The position numbers and the translations under genes were made by a program. Positions 24,453 to 37,500 of a stretch of DNA of 64,000 bases are shown one piece after another; within the stretch, counting starts at the first letter, position 1; every line of letters begins with the position of its first letter. The notes under the pieces are model-generated. The model made no database searches, was not told the origin of the DNA, and saw nothing but the letters and a program-made list of their open reading frames with translations. The DNA lies in assembly GCF_902362185.1 (NCBI RefSeq), contig NC_044498.1, positions 12,399,065 through 12,463,064 on the forward strand, given 5' to 3'. The stretch is from Chanos chanos (lineage: Eukaryota; Chordata; Actinopteri; Gonorynchiformes; Chanidae).

Positions 24453-24489
<37 letters not shown>

Positions 24490-25514
24490 TAGATACAGAC
24501 AGACACAGAGACATAGCTGTGAGATGGTAAATGTGGAATAATGGAAACAGGAGTGAAATCAGTGAACGTGTTTCTTTGTAACTGGCCAACGCTGCAGTTC
24601 CCATGCCCAACCTTCAGCTCATTTCTGATGAAGCTGTGTTTCAGCAAAGCAGTCTGAGGGTCCTGAATGCAGAAATCCCATCCACAGAACACCTTGTAGC
24701 TAACGTTAGAGCTATAACGGTTCTCTGTCAGCCAGGTATGTTTAAACCCAACCACCGTCCTGTGAGAGAGTACATAAATAACTCATCAGCATTTTGGATG
24801 TGAAGGTTCTGCAGATATCTATGAAAAATTTCAACTTTAGTGTAAAGTCTGGGAGGTGATGACAAAGCTTTGTGACCTGCGAACCACCATGAAGAGGCTG
24901 AGGATGAGTATGCAAGCAATGCCAAGGAGGAAGAGTATAGGTGTATTCAGACAAGTCAGTGCTAAAGAGCCCCTTTTGTAGAAACCGTAGAAAACAGGTG
25001 AACGCTCAACAAAACCCTGCAAGAAACATACAGAATATGAGTAAGAAATAGTTTTCAGGGACAGAGAGAGAGAGAGAGAGATAGAGAGAGCTACCACTTA
25101 CCGAACCCAGGAAAATGTTCAGAACAGAGTCATTCTCATTGGTCCTCGGATAATCTGTAAAGTTACAAGAGGAGAAATAGAACAGAACCTTTATTTTGTT
25201 TAAAAAAAAAGCACAATAGCTATAGCAACTTTAATCAGCTGATTAAATTGTCCCCCCTGTTCACTTACCCTCTGAGACATTTTTGTCATACAACACTGTG
25301 GGGATCAGAACGGTGCCAGCGATGATGATAAAATGGAGCAGATTGAGAAACAGCAGGTACCTCAGGAATACAAAATAGGCCTTCACACCCACTCCAAATT
25401 TACCTTTTTTTTTTTTAGGGAACAGGAAAGGTTAGTGAATTCCTCAGCTTCATGGCTCTTCTCTCTCTCTCATTCACCCACTTTCAAACAGTCAGACAGT
25501 CAGTCAGTCACTCA

Positions 25515-25554
<40 letters not shown>

Positions 25555-27203
25555 CTAACAGATGCACTCACAAAGAATTGTGTTTTGTTCACCTTCGATT
25601 TTATGGAATGTGCGTCTCCATGGTAACATTCCTGAAAGAACCATGCCCATCTGTTCCCTGATTCGTCTGCATCCTTTTTGTTGGCTCTGCCTCCACGACT
25701 CCCAAAAGCCGATGTTGACCCGCTGAAGATTTTGATGTTCCCTGGTTGACAATCATGGCAAAAAGCCAAATGTGTTTTCATGCCATTTACAACTGGTAGA
25801 ATGATACACAAGAATTTGACCAGAGACCCTATCTAAGCAGAAGAAGATGGGAACTGGATAAATATGGATAAGTTAATGACACATCATGTAAAAATGGCTC
25901 CTCTTCATAATGAACTAACTGTCATGTGTGTGTGTGTACATGCCAGTGAGAGACTGGGAAATGCCTGCTGAGCTCCCTCTAACCATGTGTAGGGTACAGA
26001 TAGGAAAAGCTTGTTTGTGCAGACAACAAAATCAAACATCCTACAGCATCTAACAACTGACCTCCATCTACATATTGTGGGTTTTTTTTTTTTTTTTGGC
26101 AACTTGCCTCTGTGTGTGTATATATATGTATATACTGTATGTGTGTGTGTGTGTGCCAGTGGTTTAGATCCATCTCTGGAGCTCACCTGGTGTTTCTCTT
26201 CTCCCGCAGAGAGATGGGCAGGGCTTTGAGTGGCTGGCTGAAGCGCCCTCCCTCTGACCCATGACTGCCTCCACGTTGTCTGCGGTGGTGCAACGAGCTG
26301 GGCAGCTGGTCAAAAATTTCGGTCTGATAATACTCACAGGATTCATCAGAGAGAGTCGAGCTGCAGCTCTCTTCTGTGAATTTAGAGCAAGACACCGAAT
26401 GATTTCAGTGGCAATGGATTTTAAAGTTCGGTGTTTATTTCACTTCTCCCTATTTACTTTCGTTCTGTTTCGTATTCATGAATTAAGAATAACATCCATA
26501 AGCTGTCCATGATGCAATTACTTTCTCCAGGTGCCAGTATATGTCATTTACTTGCAATGCATACACGGCAAACATCTATGTATCCAAAACAATGTGCTTC
26601 AGGACAGACATCATCTTCTGAGCAGCATTCTGTACGCTTATGTTTTTGTGTTGCTTCACACTATTTGGAACTTTGTGAGCTTCTAAGGTGGAGTACACTA
26701 TTCATACATGAGCTAATATCTGATATTCATGCTCCAATGGCCTGTATTTGTAGTCAAAGTCTGAGCCAGATGTAAACTTATGCAAGCGTTAAAACACAAA
26801 CCATACACATACAGTATATTAATACAGCATGTACTGTAAATTAACACTTTAACACTTTAACACTTTAGTCCAGCCATTCACTAATACAAGCGTTTAAAAG
26901 CAGTTTGTGAACAGCAGTGGCTGAAACGGAAACTTAACCACACTTACTATTCAGAGAGAACTCCAAGCAGAGGAAGTTAGAGGCGAGCTGTAAATGCTAA
27001 AAGCCCGTAAGAGCACCATCAAACTGAATGAAATATACAAATGGGCACTTATCAAAGGAGGTGATGTGCAGTGAAAAGTGAAGAGGAAAAGAGAATAGTG
27101 AAATACACCATTTCATTTACTTATTTTATTTCTGTCATACATTCAGTTGACCTGACCAATCCTCGCTTCTTCCTTAGTGTTATAGCAGCACAAACATAGG
27201 CAA

Positions 27204-27250
<47 letters not shown>

Positions 27251-27298
27251 TGATATGAGTCTTTGAAAGTTGACATGTTTACGCTCTCTGTCTTCCAT
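20752..27298 (-). CDS. tmc8: Transmembrane channel-like protein 8 (EVER2) (16 exons, 691 aa)
   Basis: Exons are 27298-27250, 26373-26187, 25741-25593, 25403-25269, 25154-25102, 25016-24877, 24759-24612, 24391-24227, 24006-23852, 23510-23441, 22720-22614, 22437-22251, 22083-21953, 21553-21401, 21230-21152 and 20919-20752 (2076 nt, all phases agree). It is a TMC-family multipass protein of the ER. Mammalian TMC8 works with TMC6 and CIB1, and its loss causes epidermodysplasia verruciformis. The N-terminal 130 residues are cytosolic and include LPWRRTFHKIEG just before TM1 (KFGVGVKAYF). The TMC signature region is present as ECWENKFGMEMYRLF (near 420). Conserved SQTITW, CPLLP and CGPF (near 565) follow. 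Human TMC8 is 726 aa. The start MEDRERKHVNF was fixed by the phase of exon 1 into exon 2. It is same-strand with the Ig genes and head-to-head with tmc6. The exon 4 acceptor is preceded by a run of A. Confidence 0.93.
22750..23265. mobile_element. hAT-type MITE in tmc8 intron 10 (about 516 bp)
   Basis: Termini CCGTGTTAATTTTG (left) and CAGTGTTAATTTCG (right, reversed) form imperfect inverted repeats, followed by many TTTTAGTC/GACTAAAA motifs. The flanks ctgtagtg (22742-22749) and ctgtcatg (23266-23273) match at 6 of 8 positions, as expected of an old 8-bp duplication. No coding capacity. CAGTGTTAATTT ends are common among fish hAT-derived repeats. Confidence 0.7.
24450..24487. repeat. GA microsatellite in tmc8 intron
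   Basis: Pure (GA)n run between tmc8 exons 7 and 8. Similar CT/GA tracts lie at 25515-25554 and 25063-25090. Confidence 0.9.
25515..25554. repeat. CT microsatellite in tmc8 intron 3
   Basis: (CT)n tract only about 40 bases from the donor of tmc8 exon 3. It creates spurious Arg-Glu or Leu-Ser open frames that are not genes. Confidence 0.9.
27207..27244. repeat. CT microsatellite adjoining the tmc8 first coding exon
   Basis: (CT)n tract starting a few bases inside intron 1 of tmc8. Confidence 0.9.
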
Positions 27299-27676
27299 GT
27301 CTCTTCACTGCAAGTCAGAGGCGAGGCAGACTCTTCGGATCCTCTCTCGCAAACACACACACATAAGAACACGGTCTATACACACGCTATACACAGGCTA
27401 CTCATCAGAGGGTTTGGTACACTTTTGAAACAACAGTTTGGTACAGCGCAACCAAAGATGCTAAAGATACATGGTGATTGCGGAACACTTTGTGTATCAC
27501 AGGAAGTCACATGATCACCCAGCACTTGCAGGCGCTGCCTCAAACGTTTTTGAGCCTCTTTACGTGTCAGAGAAACAAGTGGTGGGGGTATTCCACGAAT
27601 CTCTCCTGAAATCTTGATTACAACAGAGCATGTGTGGTTAGTGGATTCATGTAAACCCATGGATAAGTGTCCAGGG

Positions 27677-27867
27677 CAGGGGTGGGCAAATCCGGTCCTG
27701 GAGGGCCATGGTCCTGCTGTTTTTCTTGCCAACCAATTAAATATAGTCTCTGATTGGCTGAAGAGCATGCACACCTGTTTTCAAAGTGAAAATCAACAGG
27801 TAGCTAAGAGGTGAAAACAAAAACCGGCAAGACACCGGCCCTCCAGGACTGGATTTGCCCACCCCTG
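27677..27867. mobile_element. hAT MITE copy 1 (191 bp)
   Basis: The ends are CAGGGGTGGGCAAATCCGG and its near-perfect inverse, with GGTCCTGGAGGGCC inside each end. The flanks gtccaggg (27669-27676) and gtctaggg (27868-27875) match 7/8 as a target duplication. It is homologous to the copy at 30599-30779 but in the opposite orientation. It lies in the tmc8/tmc6 gap, about 380 bp upstream of the tmc8 start codon. Confidence 0.85.
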
Positions 27868-28875
27868 GTCTAGGGTGATGGGGTGTGACCCTGTGGAAAG
27901 TGACTATGGTGTTCCTGGAAGTAGGAGAGGGGCCCATTGGGGTTTTAAATGATGTTATTGATTTTTTTGGTCACGTTTCACATATGTTTAAAAGTGTACC
28001 ATCTCTATTGAAGGTAATGGGGGGACTGGAGTGAATACACTGATCATCTGTTGTTCTTATACTGAAAAACACCCACATATGAAACACTAGCAGCAGCCTC
28101 TCAGTGTAAGCACCAGTATATGATGCTTCCTGTGGAAAACTCTATGTGTATGTGCCTGAGTGTGGGGGCGAGTTACAGTCAGGGTGAAACTAATGAATGC
28201 TGAGGAAATGCTTATGCTTATGTTGAAGAAATGTTAGAGAACATACTTATACATAAGCTTTAGCTTAACCTGTTGGTTACAAGGAACAGCAGATGGGAAA
28301 ACGTCTAAACAATTAAGCTTCTTGACATTTGCGCATAGATGTAAGTAGGAAAGTTTCGTTCAAGTTACGATACTGCGTTTTGCTCGTGCTGCATGCTGTT
28401 CATTTTATATTTTGTCTAACCATAGCGAAGGGTATGGATAGAATTAAAATCTTGTACTTCCAGTTACAATTACCTTAGTGACTGTCTGCATTTAACCTCT
28501 TGGAGAAGCGATACTTATTAGCTATTTCTTTGCTTTTGAGCGCTTTTGGTGCTCTAAATTTTGTGAAGAATGAATGTGGTGAGCACAACCGTAACTGGTC
28601 CCTTGTAATCCCTGTCCATTTTTCAAGTCTGTCATTGTGCTTATTTACATAGTCGGTATAAGCGTTTGCTCCGAGCGTTTAACAATACATTGGACTGTAC
28701 CATTGCCCTGTGACCCTTTATGAAGAGTGGTGTAGTTCCTCAAGTGTAGTTCATAACTTCACTGAACATGATCTCCACCAATAAAATGTAATCAGAAATG
28801 CAAAATCAGTCAAATATTGTGTAGTTAAAATCTGTGTTTTTAGTCAGTTATGATGCAGTTCGTATTATTTCACTT

Positions 28876-29022
28876 ACAAAAAACAATCTGAGCTCGCATC
28901 TCCACCCCCGCGAGAAGTTGTTTTGGGTCTGTGGAGTTTAGTTACACTTGACAAAGTGGTTAGTTGAATGCTCAGTGGAGCTGAATGAACAACGCAGAGG
29001 TGGATTTTAATGTTCAGAGAGG
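28876..29022 (+). promoter_or_regulatory. tmc6: Possible tmc6 first non-coding exon and promoter
   Basis: A strong donor (agagagg|gtaagtat) ends a non-coding stretch at 29022, and no other gene on this strand would use it. The next plausible acceptor is in the 5' UTR just before the tmc6 start codon (around 32966). This would place the tmc6 promoter near 28.9 kb. Only the splice donor supports it. Confidence 0.3.
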
Positions 29023-30598
29023 GTAAGTATCAGCAAATTCATGAAGTTTCCCTCCGTTACATGTTAGGTTTTAGGACTCGGTGCTGTCGATTGTTTGGAG
29101 TGTTATAACTTGAAGAGCTTAAAAAAAAGTCAAAAGGGACTTCATGTCGTTGGTTATGTATTTGTTTATTGTTTGCCTTTAGCATTTGAGTGGTTGGTTT
29201 TGCAGCCTATTAGTGTTTAAGAATTTACAGTTTAAAGTTGCTGAGAACTGTTGCCGATATAAACTATTGTGTTAACTCTGGTTGCCGGTGAGGTAAGACT
29301 GTGGTTGTCAGTATAGTTGGTGCTCTACATTGCGCTGCTTCCTGTGCTGAGAGCCTTGTGACACTGGTATTAGTGTGAAAATCAGTATTTCGGTTGTTAG
29401 CTGTTCATAAAGATACAAAAACCTGCGGACAAATAAAACAAACAAACAAAAAACAAAAATCCTTAAAACAAGCCCCCCTCCCCCACTGGCTTTGGGTGTA
29501 TTTGGTGCGTTGGACAAGATGAGACAGCTGTCAGCACAACCTGGTCTCATCATGGTGCCAATAGTGAGTTGTCTTGTTGTAAACTGTGTGCTTGGAATCT
29601 TCTGCATAACAAACACACACACACTAACATGTGAAACAGTATAAGATGTTGTTAAATGAAAACATAAGGCACCTCTTATGGTTGATGCCTGCTGGTAGTT
29701 ATGTTGAAAGGGAAATGAAAGCCTCATGTTTAAGTATGTAAGGGGTATGTCCCTGTGCGCTTTAGCGTGCCTCATCTGTTGTTTGGAAAAATTAAATTGT
29801 CTCAATCCTGTTCAGAGTTAGGCTATTTGTGTAATTTTTGGTCTGGTGACATTTGAAATTATGGGAGTCTGTCTGTGCTTTTTTGAAGAGACATTAGAGC
29901 ACTGAACCTGGCATGTTAATTGTTAGCATGAGTGGTGTGTTTCTGTGGTACATTTATCTGGTGCTTCTCGTCCCCGTTGTTGATGTAAGCTTAAAGATGA
30001 GTTCAGTGGCCGAGTGCTCGGGAGAGTTCAGTGCTCTTCCGGCTCCTTCTCTGAGCCACTTTTGGCCCATTGACTGTTTCCTTTTCAATGCAGTGGTGTC
30101 GCCATGGTGATGTGTCCCACCGTGGTGGGTAATTACAGAGCTGAATGAGGGAGGTCTACACTTTCCACGATTTTAAACACCACTCAAGATATGCATCCTT
30201 GCACATTTAACAGCCTAAATCACAACTGTGCAAAAGAGAAGTGGTCCTGTCTTTAAAATATGCACAATCCATGTTTGTTGGTGTGCTTACACGAGTGTTT
30301 TGACTCATGAGTAGTTTGCATTAGGCCTGTAGATTCAGGTCTTTTAGCCATGCACAGAATGAAAGACTGAAAGACCTAATTAAGTTTCACACTACAGCTG
30401 TATTGTTTGTGCTTAAGCTCCCAGAAAATGCACTCTTTTGTTTGGCACTTTTACAAGTCACCTTTGGCCTTTAAGGATATCAAATGTCAGGCTTGTTTCT
30501 TCTCAAATCAGTTCGGCCTTCCCATGACATCCGGGTCTGGAACCGGATCCGGAAATCATTCCAAAGGGAGAATCGAATCTCTCTAAGCCAGGGGTCTC

Positions 30599-30779
30599 AA
30601 ACTCTGGTCCTGGAGGGCCGAGGCCCTGCTGATTTTTGTTTTCACCTCTTAGTTACCTGTTGATTTTCACCTTGAAAACAGGTGCGGACACTCTTCAGCC
30701 AATCAGAGATTCTATTTAGTTGGTCTACAAGAAAAACAGCAGGACCCCGGCCCTCCAGGACCGGAGTTTGACACCCCTG
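30599..30779. mobile_element. hAT MITE copy 2 (181 bp), perfect 8-bp target duplication
   Basis: It starts CAGGGGTCTCAAACTC and ends with the inverse of CAGGGGTGTCAAACTC. It is flanked on both sides by ctctaagc (30591-30598 and 30780-30787). Internal sequence (tgctgtttttctt, ctctgattggctgaagag, caacaggta.ctaagaggtg) matches copy 1 at 27677-27867 read on the other strand. The perfect duplication suggests it is younger than copy 1. Confidence 0.92.
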
Positions 30780-30799
30780 CTCTAAGCCTTTCTCGTCTG

Positions 30800-31462
30800 A
30801 GAGACCAGCCCGATTCAAATTTGTTCTAAGGAAAAGAAAAAAAAGTGCAAAAAGAGCTGTAAGTTAGTTGTCAGAAGCGCAGCCATGCAACCTTTCAAGA
30901 ACTGTCGTAAGACATTACAGTTATTTTGCCAAGAACCCAAGATGTTTTTTCTTCGTAGAAGGGTGTATAGTTTCTTGCCTTTCTCAAATGTATGGGTCTC
31001 TCCGCAGCTCTAAGTGATATCTGCAGGGTCAGTTTCTGCTCTTTATGTGAGCAAATCCCCCGCAAAAGCAAGCAGCTCTGGCTTTGTTTTGGTGACAGTT
31101 AGTGACTGAAGAATTTGGATTAGATTGCACTTTTTGTTTTTTTAACTGTTTGTGTAGGGCACATACGATTCCCCATTCAGTGAATTCATCAGCCCTTTCG
31201 TGTTTTCAGCCTGTTATTCCAAGCGTTGAGTACTCCGCGCTGTCACATGACTCTGGGGTATTTTATGTCACTGACTGTGCTGCAAAGCTCAGAGTTTAGG
31301 GTTGTTTTTAAGAATGCCTTGGATTTTGTGGAATCCTTAGAAATCAGTGTATGAAAGGTTAAAGTGACTAAAGATTAAAATTACTAAAATCAATATTTTT
31401 TATCAGTGGAGGCAGTTAATTCAATCAGATCAAAAGTGTGCATGTGTGCGTGCGTGCGTGCG

Positions 31463-31502
<40 letters not shown>

Positions 31503-32005
31503 AGAGAATAAGTGACAGAGGGCAACTGTGGGAACAGAGGGTTTGGAAAGAAAAAACTGGCCTCACTCACACACCCACACACACTCATTAACCGTATGAG
31601 ACTGGACAGGCTACAGCCGAGTGCTGAAATCAGCATTTTGTGCCTAGGAATGAGGCTCAGAACTAGAGACAGAATGAAAAGGAATGAAACTGATGGGGAG
31701 AGATAGACGGACAAAAGGACGGAAAGAAACAGAGACAAAGACCTTTTGACAAGGAAAATCAGATAGCCAGGAGAGAGACAATGAAACACATGTGTGCCTA
31801 AATAACAAGGCGAGAAAGACAGAACATATAGGGATTCAGAGGCCCAGAGAAGGGTGTTTTTCCACATGAGGACAACAGAGCAGATCTCATTCATATTTCC
31901 AGTGACTATTGGCTGCGGCCTGCTGATGATGTCATCAGTGATCTGTGTGCCAGGAAAAGAGACCTCCACCCACATTAGCACACCACAAGAGATCTTTCTC
32001 ACACG

Positions 32006-32054
<49 letters not shown>

Positions 32055-32892
32055 ATGAGCCTCTAGCACTGGTGTAATTGTGTCCTTATGATAGGCAAAA
32101 TGATTGTTTCCTTCTCTATCACTGGCAAGTCAGACACAGTAAATGGTAACCTTAAAGTTTACTGGCCAGTTTAACGAGTTACCGCTCTTTTAATGAGTCT
32201 GTTTTTATAGTCCTAAAGTAATGTTTAAAAAAAAAAAAGTTGTCCAGACCTGTGTTCATTTTTGAAAAATGCACTTCTGCTTTCTGCATCTTTCACGTTA
32301 TTGACTGTGAACTATCCTTTGCAGGACCCACACCCTTTGTTCATCACTGAGGAGCTGTATTAAAGAGCGCCTCTAAAGAAAGGCATCTATTATTCATGGG
32401 CTCAGCATTATAGTCTGTTTGACCGACTGGCATTTTGCTGTCAGTGAGATTCTAGTCGACAGTCGTCATCTGGGTTAGAGTATTAGTGGTCAGCTGATTA
32501 TGACTCACACAAACCTCACGTTATTGTGCCATAGTAAATTTATCTCAGTAAATCAGAGAAACAAACAAAATCTTAATAGGGAACCGTGTTTGTTGTTTGC
32601 TTTTGAGGCACATACACTCAAACACGTTTTTCTTCTTTGAGTGTACTTATCCAGAAATACTGTGGTTTCATTCTGGTACTGCTTTGTGCCCTTTCACTTT
32701 ACTTCCTTATTCTGTTGAGGTTTACTCTAGTATAGTTCTGTGTGTGTTTGTGTGTGTGTGTGCATATGCGTGCACAGGGCGTGGTGAAACTGTGAAATGC
32801 TTTAGTAGGACCAAAGAAATGTCAGGCAAGTTGTAACATGGCTGAGGAGCTGTTTTACCTATCAGTTTGACACTTCCCTTGAAAATGTTTTC

Positions 32893-32929
<37 letters not shown>

Positions 32930-32950
32930 CTGCCCCTCTCTCATCCCCTC
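30800..32950. other. tmc8-tmc6 gap / tmc6 5' intron without recognised genes
   Basis: Non-coding sequence with a GT then GA tract (31437-31505) and a CA tract (31985-32051). A CT tract at 32888-32930 precedes the tmc6 5' UTR acceptor. Open frames here come from the simple repeats and resemble no family. Confidence 0.6.
31985..32051. repeat. CA microsatellite
   Basis: (CA)n tract of about 60 bases in the tmc6 upstream region. Confidence 0.95.
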
Positions 32951-33056
32951 TCTCTGTAAGTAACAGAATGACAGGAGGAGGGAGCAAGGTAGCTTTCTCG
33001 ACAGCGCCTCGATGATTGACGGATAAAGACAGGACCCCAGGACCAAGGTCAAGAGG

Positions 33057-34485
33057 ATGGCTCACAGCGTGAACTTTGACTCAAATCCCCACTACCTGGA
33101 GGCAGGAATAGAGTGAGTCTGATCAATCCCATGTTTCTCACACCATTTTATGTCTGTCTTTCTTTCGCCCGCTTGTCACGCTCTCATCTTGCCGAGCTGA
33201 CCGTTGTTGTCTTTCATGTCATGATTTGCAGATGAACATTTTTGTAATCTCTTCTGTATTCAGTGACATTCACCCAGCCTTTTTCCTGCGTTTTAATCGT
33301 GTGTTGTCTGTGCAGGACATCATGAAAACATCGGCTGTGTTTGTGGACTCTAAACTTTCATCTCTTTTTTCCCTCAGTAGCTCAGAAAAATGTCGCTCTG
33401 TGAGGTTTAGCTTTGTGCTAGCCTCTGTTGTTTGTTCTTGACCTACTATAAACAGGCATTGTCCCCCAGCCTTGTCTCTGTGAGGGAGAATAGGTTCTCT
33501 TTGTTGCAGTGTTTGAGAGTAAAACATGACTCATTTCCTTTTGGTGTCCCCGTTTCTTAGTTAAGAAAATTGTCACGCTGGATCAGTCCATGTTCATCAA
33601 ATCTATTGTCAAACTTTCCAATCCTTTAGAGAGCAGTGACCTTTGTGCATGTGCGTTTATGTCTGTCTGGACGTTTTTTTTTTTAGGTTCTCTCTCCACT
33701 ACCTTGTGTGTGTGTGTGTCTGTGTGTGTCTGTGTGTGTCTGTGTGTGTCTGTGTGTGTCTGTGTGTGTGTGTGTTTGTGTGTGTTTGTGTGTGTTTGTG
33801 TGTGTTTGTGTGTGTTTATGTGCGTGTGTGTGCGTGCGCATGCATGTGTGTGTGTGTGCGTGCATGTGTGTGGATCTTTGAGAAGTATATATGTAAATTC
33901 TGTCCCTAATCTCTCTGCTGTGTGTGTGTGTGTGTTTCAGGAGCCCTGCAGATGAGGAAGGTGTTCATAATTCTTTTAACCAGCTGATCCAGGAGCAGAG
34001 CCATGATCTGCGGCGTCAGTCACAGGACATTGAACTCAGTCAGCTGGACCTGGAAGAGGAAAGCAGAGGTACTGCATTTCAGACAGGAACACTCTCAAAG
34101 TCTCCTTGGCATTTGTCTATCTCTCTCACGTTCTGCCCTTCCCACATATGTCAACACTTCCATTTCATATTAACTATTTTATGTCTGTGTGTGTGTCTGT
34201 GTGCGTATGCGTGTGTGTCTGTGTGTGTGTGTGAGTGTGTGTAAGTGTATCTGTGTAAGTGTTTGTTTGGCGTTTGAGTGTGTCTGTCTCTTAATGAGAC
34301 TGATGGTATTCATTCTCTTTATCTCTTTTAGATAATGTTCCATATCTTGCCGGTCCCGCCCACTCCAGAGCTGCTCTCCCTGAGGATCACCGCCAAGTAG
34401 ACCCCCTGATTGGGGAGCGCTGGTCCTCTGCCACACTCCGAATACTCTCCTCTATGCCCAGTCGCACGATAGGTCAGTCCACTGT

Positions 34486-34526
<41 letters not shown>

Positions 34527-37500
34527 TATAAGTTTGTGTCTCTGTGCACGTCCTTGAAATTGAAAATGAAATTTATTAAGTTTCAGAAGAATTTCACCAA
34601 AACCAAAGTTTGAAATCAAGGCCCTAGGCCTTGTCCTTTAGAGAAAGCAACCAGGAGGACATGACCATACTGTCTGTCTATGCCTCTCTCTGTAGTCTCA
34701 CCTATCTGTATATGCATGTGCCCTGAGTCAGTCACCTGGAAAACCTCACCTTTGTGTTAGCCGTGTATTAGTCAGACACCACTTTCCATGCCTTGAAGGA
34801 CTTCTTTCTTAAACCTTTTCATAGTTGCCTCACATACAAAGACATTAATAATATGATCATGAGAATGATTCACAGCAGTCAAACGCACTGCCTGAGAACT
34901 GGCTCTTTACGGTCAGCTGACTGTCGCTCTGATTGGCATCTGACAGTTTGGTCATGCCTGACACTTAAAGTGAGAGGAAGTGAAATATAGTGAAATATAT
35001 CACAGATTCATGTGATGAAGCATGATTTCCTGCCTACAGAAGTTTTTTAGATTACCCAGCCTGCCAGCAGGTTTGTTGTATTGATATTGGTGCTTGTTGC
35101 AGCGTCTCACTGAAGAGATAAGACGGAATCATTTCAACACTGTTGCACGGTCTGTTCTCCTACAAACCTAAATTATTTGCATTACATAAAAACAGTTGTG
35201 AGATTGAAAACACTGTCTGGGTGAAACCTCTTTGTAACTTTTCAGAGATTTTTTTTTTTTACACCAAATCTTTTAGACCAGCGTCTCTCTTCTCCCCCCT
35301 TTTAAAGTGCAAACTATTTCATTATTTTCTGGCTTATTCCATTAGATCTGACTCTGTCTTTGAGTAGATGTTCAGCCCATTGATTTAAGTGAATCAGATA
35401 TACCTCTCTCAGGCTGGAGCTGGTATGTGCGGGGAAGATTAGCAATCACTGCTCTACAAAGTAGGAGTCGTGATTCACTTTAAGAATTTTTTCTCAATGT
35501 CTCACCTCACTCACTGTCTCATTACAGGAAGTCTTGCAGGGCTCTGGGCTGTGTCAGGATATCCCCTGTGTGTCTAAGGCAGTTATGTTGTGGAATGGAT
35601 TTAAATATCGTTGTTCAGTCACGTTAAATTACTCCACCGTCACTGAAATCTGGTGGACGCAGTAATTGAGTCAGTGAGTCAAGGTGACGAATTGTTGCTT
35701 TGACCGTGTGTTGTGTAAATACAGTAAAATAAACTGCGTTTTTATGAAAATGATCACCGGAATGAAAGACATTGAAGACTTTTCTATCAGCACCTGTTTC
35801 ATCTCTGTCTTTCATTCATTATTTAGCAAGTGTTCAGACTCAGTCTGTGGGTTGAAGGAAGTGAGACAGTTGTTCTGATCTGAAATCGCTGATAGGCCTC
35901 TCTTGTTTTTCCCCGTCTTCTTTTGTTAACCCCTTATTTCCGTTCCGTCCTTCTGTCTGCAGGGCGCAGTCGAGGGGCAATCATCTCTCAGTACTATAAT
36001 CGGACCATGCAGCTGAGGAGACGCAGGCAAAGCAGACCCGACATACGCAACTTCTCTCGCTCTGCTCGACCCAGTATCCGTGGTTACGGTGTGGAGTCAG
36101 ATGAAATAGATGGAGAGGGTGAGAAGGTTTTTACAGTCACTATAGTCTGACAGTGTAAATAGTGTGAGTTATATAGTAGTAATATAGTAATGCATAGTTA
36201 TTAATTAACATTATATAAGTCTGCATTATGTTATGTGCATGTGTGTTTGTGTGTGTGTGTGTGAGTGTGAGGGCTTTTCAGTACTATCTATTCAATGGAA
36301 TTATTCACAGTTAAAGTTTAAAAGGAGAACTTTTTGTGCAGTCATTTAAACCTCATTTAAACAGCCCAAAGCAGACCTCTCCTTCAGTATCCTCACTCAG
36401 CAAGACACATCAAGCACATTCACGCATAATCGTACACTTCCAAGGAACATTCAGACTGTTGCATCTATGTAAATAACTGGTATGTGTGTGTGTGTTTGTG
36501 TGCGTGCGGGCTTTTTTTAGCAATCAAGAAGGAGCGACTGGTGAATAACCTGCAGAACCTGTCTGCCAGTGACAGAGTGCGTATGCTAAAGGGCATGCCT
36601 CTCCACCTGGCTGAGAAGAGAGAACTCAGGTAATGCTCTCAGGTTTCACATATCTCCCTCTGGTAATACCTATTCCCAGTTTTCCCCTCCCACTCTCAAG
36701 TAGCACCACCCTTTTCTCCCCGCCCCATTTGGTAACAACTCCCAACTTGTCCCCTCCTTTTTAGGCCAAGTCCCTCCCCCTCTTTCCATTTCCCATTCAT
36801 ACAACCTCCCTTCCCCTAGGTAATGCCCTCCTCTGTCCCAAGGTAGTCTCTCAGTCAGTTAGGCAACCTTCCTCCCTGTTTGGCTCCAACATAAGCACTG
36901 TCAGTCCTTGGCTAACGCTTTTCCTCACCCCACTGCTGTTCTCCCCTGTTCCCCCCTGTTCCCTACTGTTTCCATCCTCTCACTTACTGAGCTCTGGAAA
37001 TGTATTCCTTACATATGTGACTCTCTGGTTATGTTTGTTGCTTTCAGGACATTGGCCAGTAAAGCAGGCTCACACTCCTCGGTACTCAATCAGATTCCCT
37101 GCTGCAGCCAACTCAAGTATTACCTTATCATTGTGAGTCTGTTGCTTCTTACAATAAGTCATATCCAACCATTTCTTCTCACTGTCTATTAGCAGATTTT
37201 TTTTTAAAGATTTTTTTTTCCAACAGAAGTTGGTCTTGGCCATGTAGTAAACAGAGAAATGTTCAGTCTACTTTGTTTAGAAACTCGTTGCCTCCAAATG
37301 ACTGTAGACATTGTGCAACACGATATGACCTGTTGATAACAGTCACAATGGCTTTGGTCCTGAACGCTATTATTGGCCCAGTAAGACTTTTATCACGCAG
37401 CGTTTGACATTTAGGTTTCGGCAGTGTTTGCTCTGCATGAGACACGGAAGTGATTTTAAGCTTTAAATAATTACCCCCAGTCTTTATGAGCCCGTAACAA

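Noticed and set aside
29308-29805. 165-aa minus-strand open frame upstream of tmc6
   Set aside because: No recognisable motif, ordinary intronic composition, and it overlaps no splice pattern. Chance frame.
31430-32050. 206-aa open frame on the minus strand
   Set aside because: Made of CA, GA and CT repeats read through; no domain, and it crosses two microsatellites.
33590-33955. Cys/Val-rich open frames in tmc6 intron 1
   Set aside because: Direct product of the TG minisatellite.
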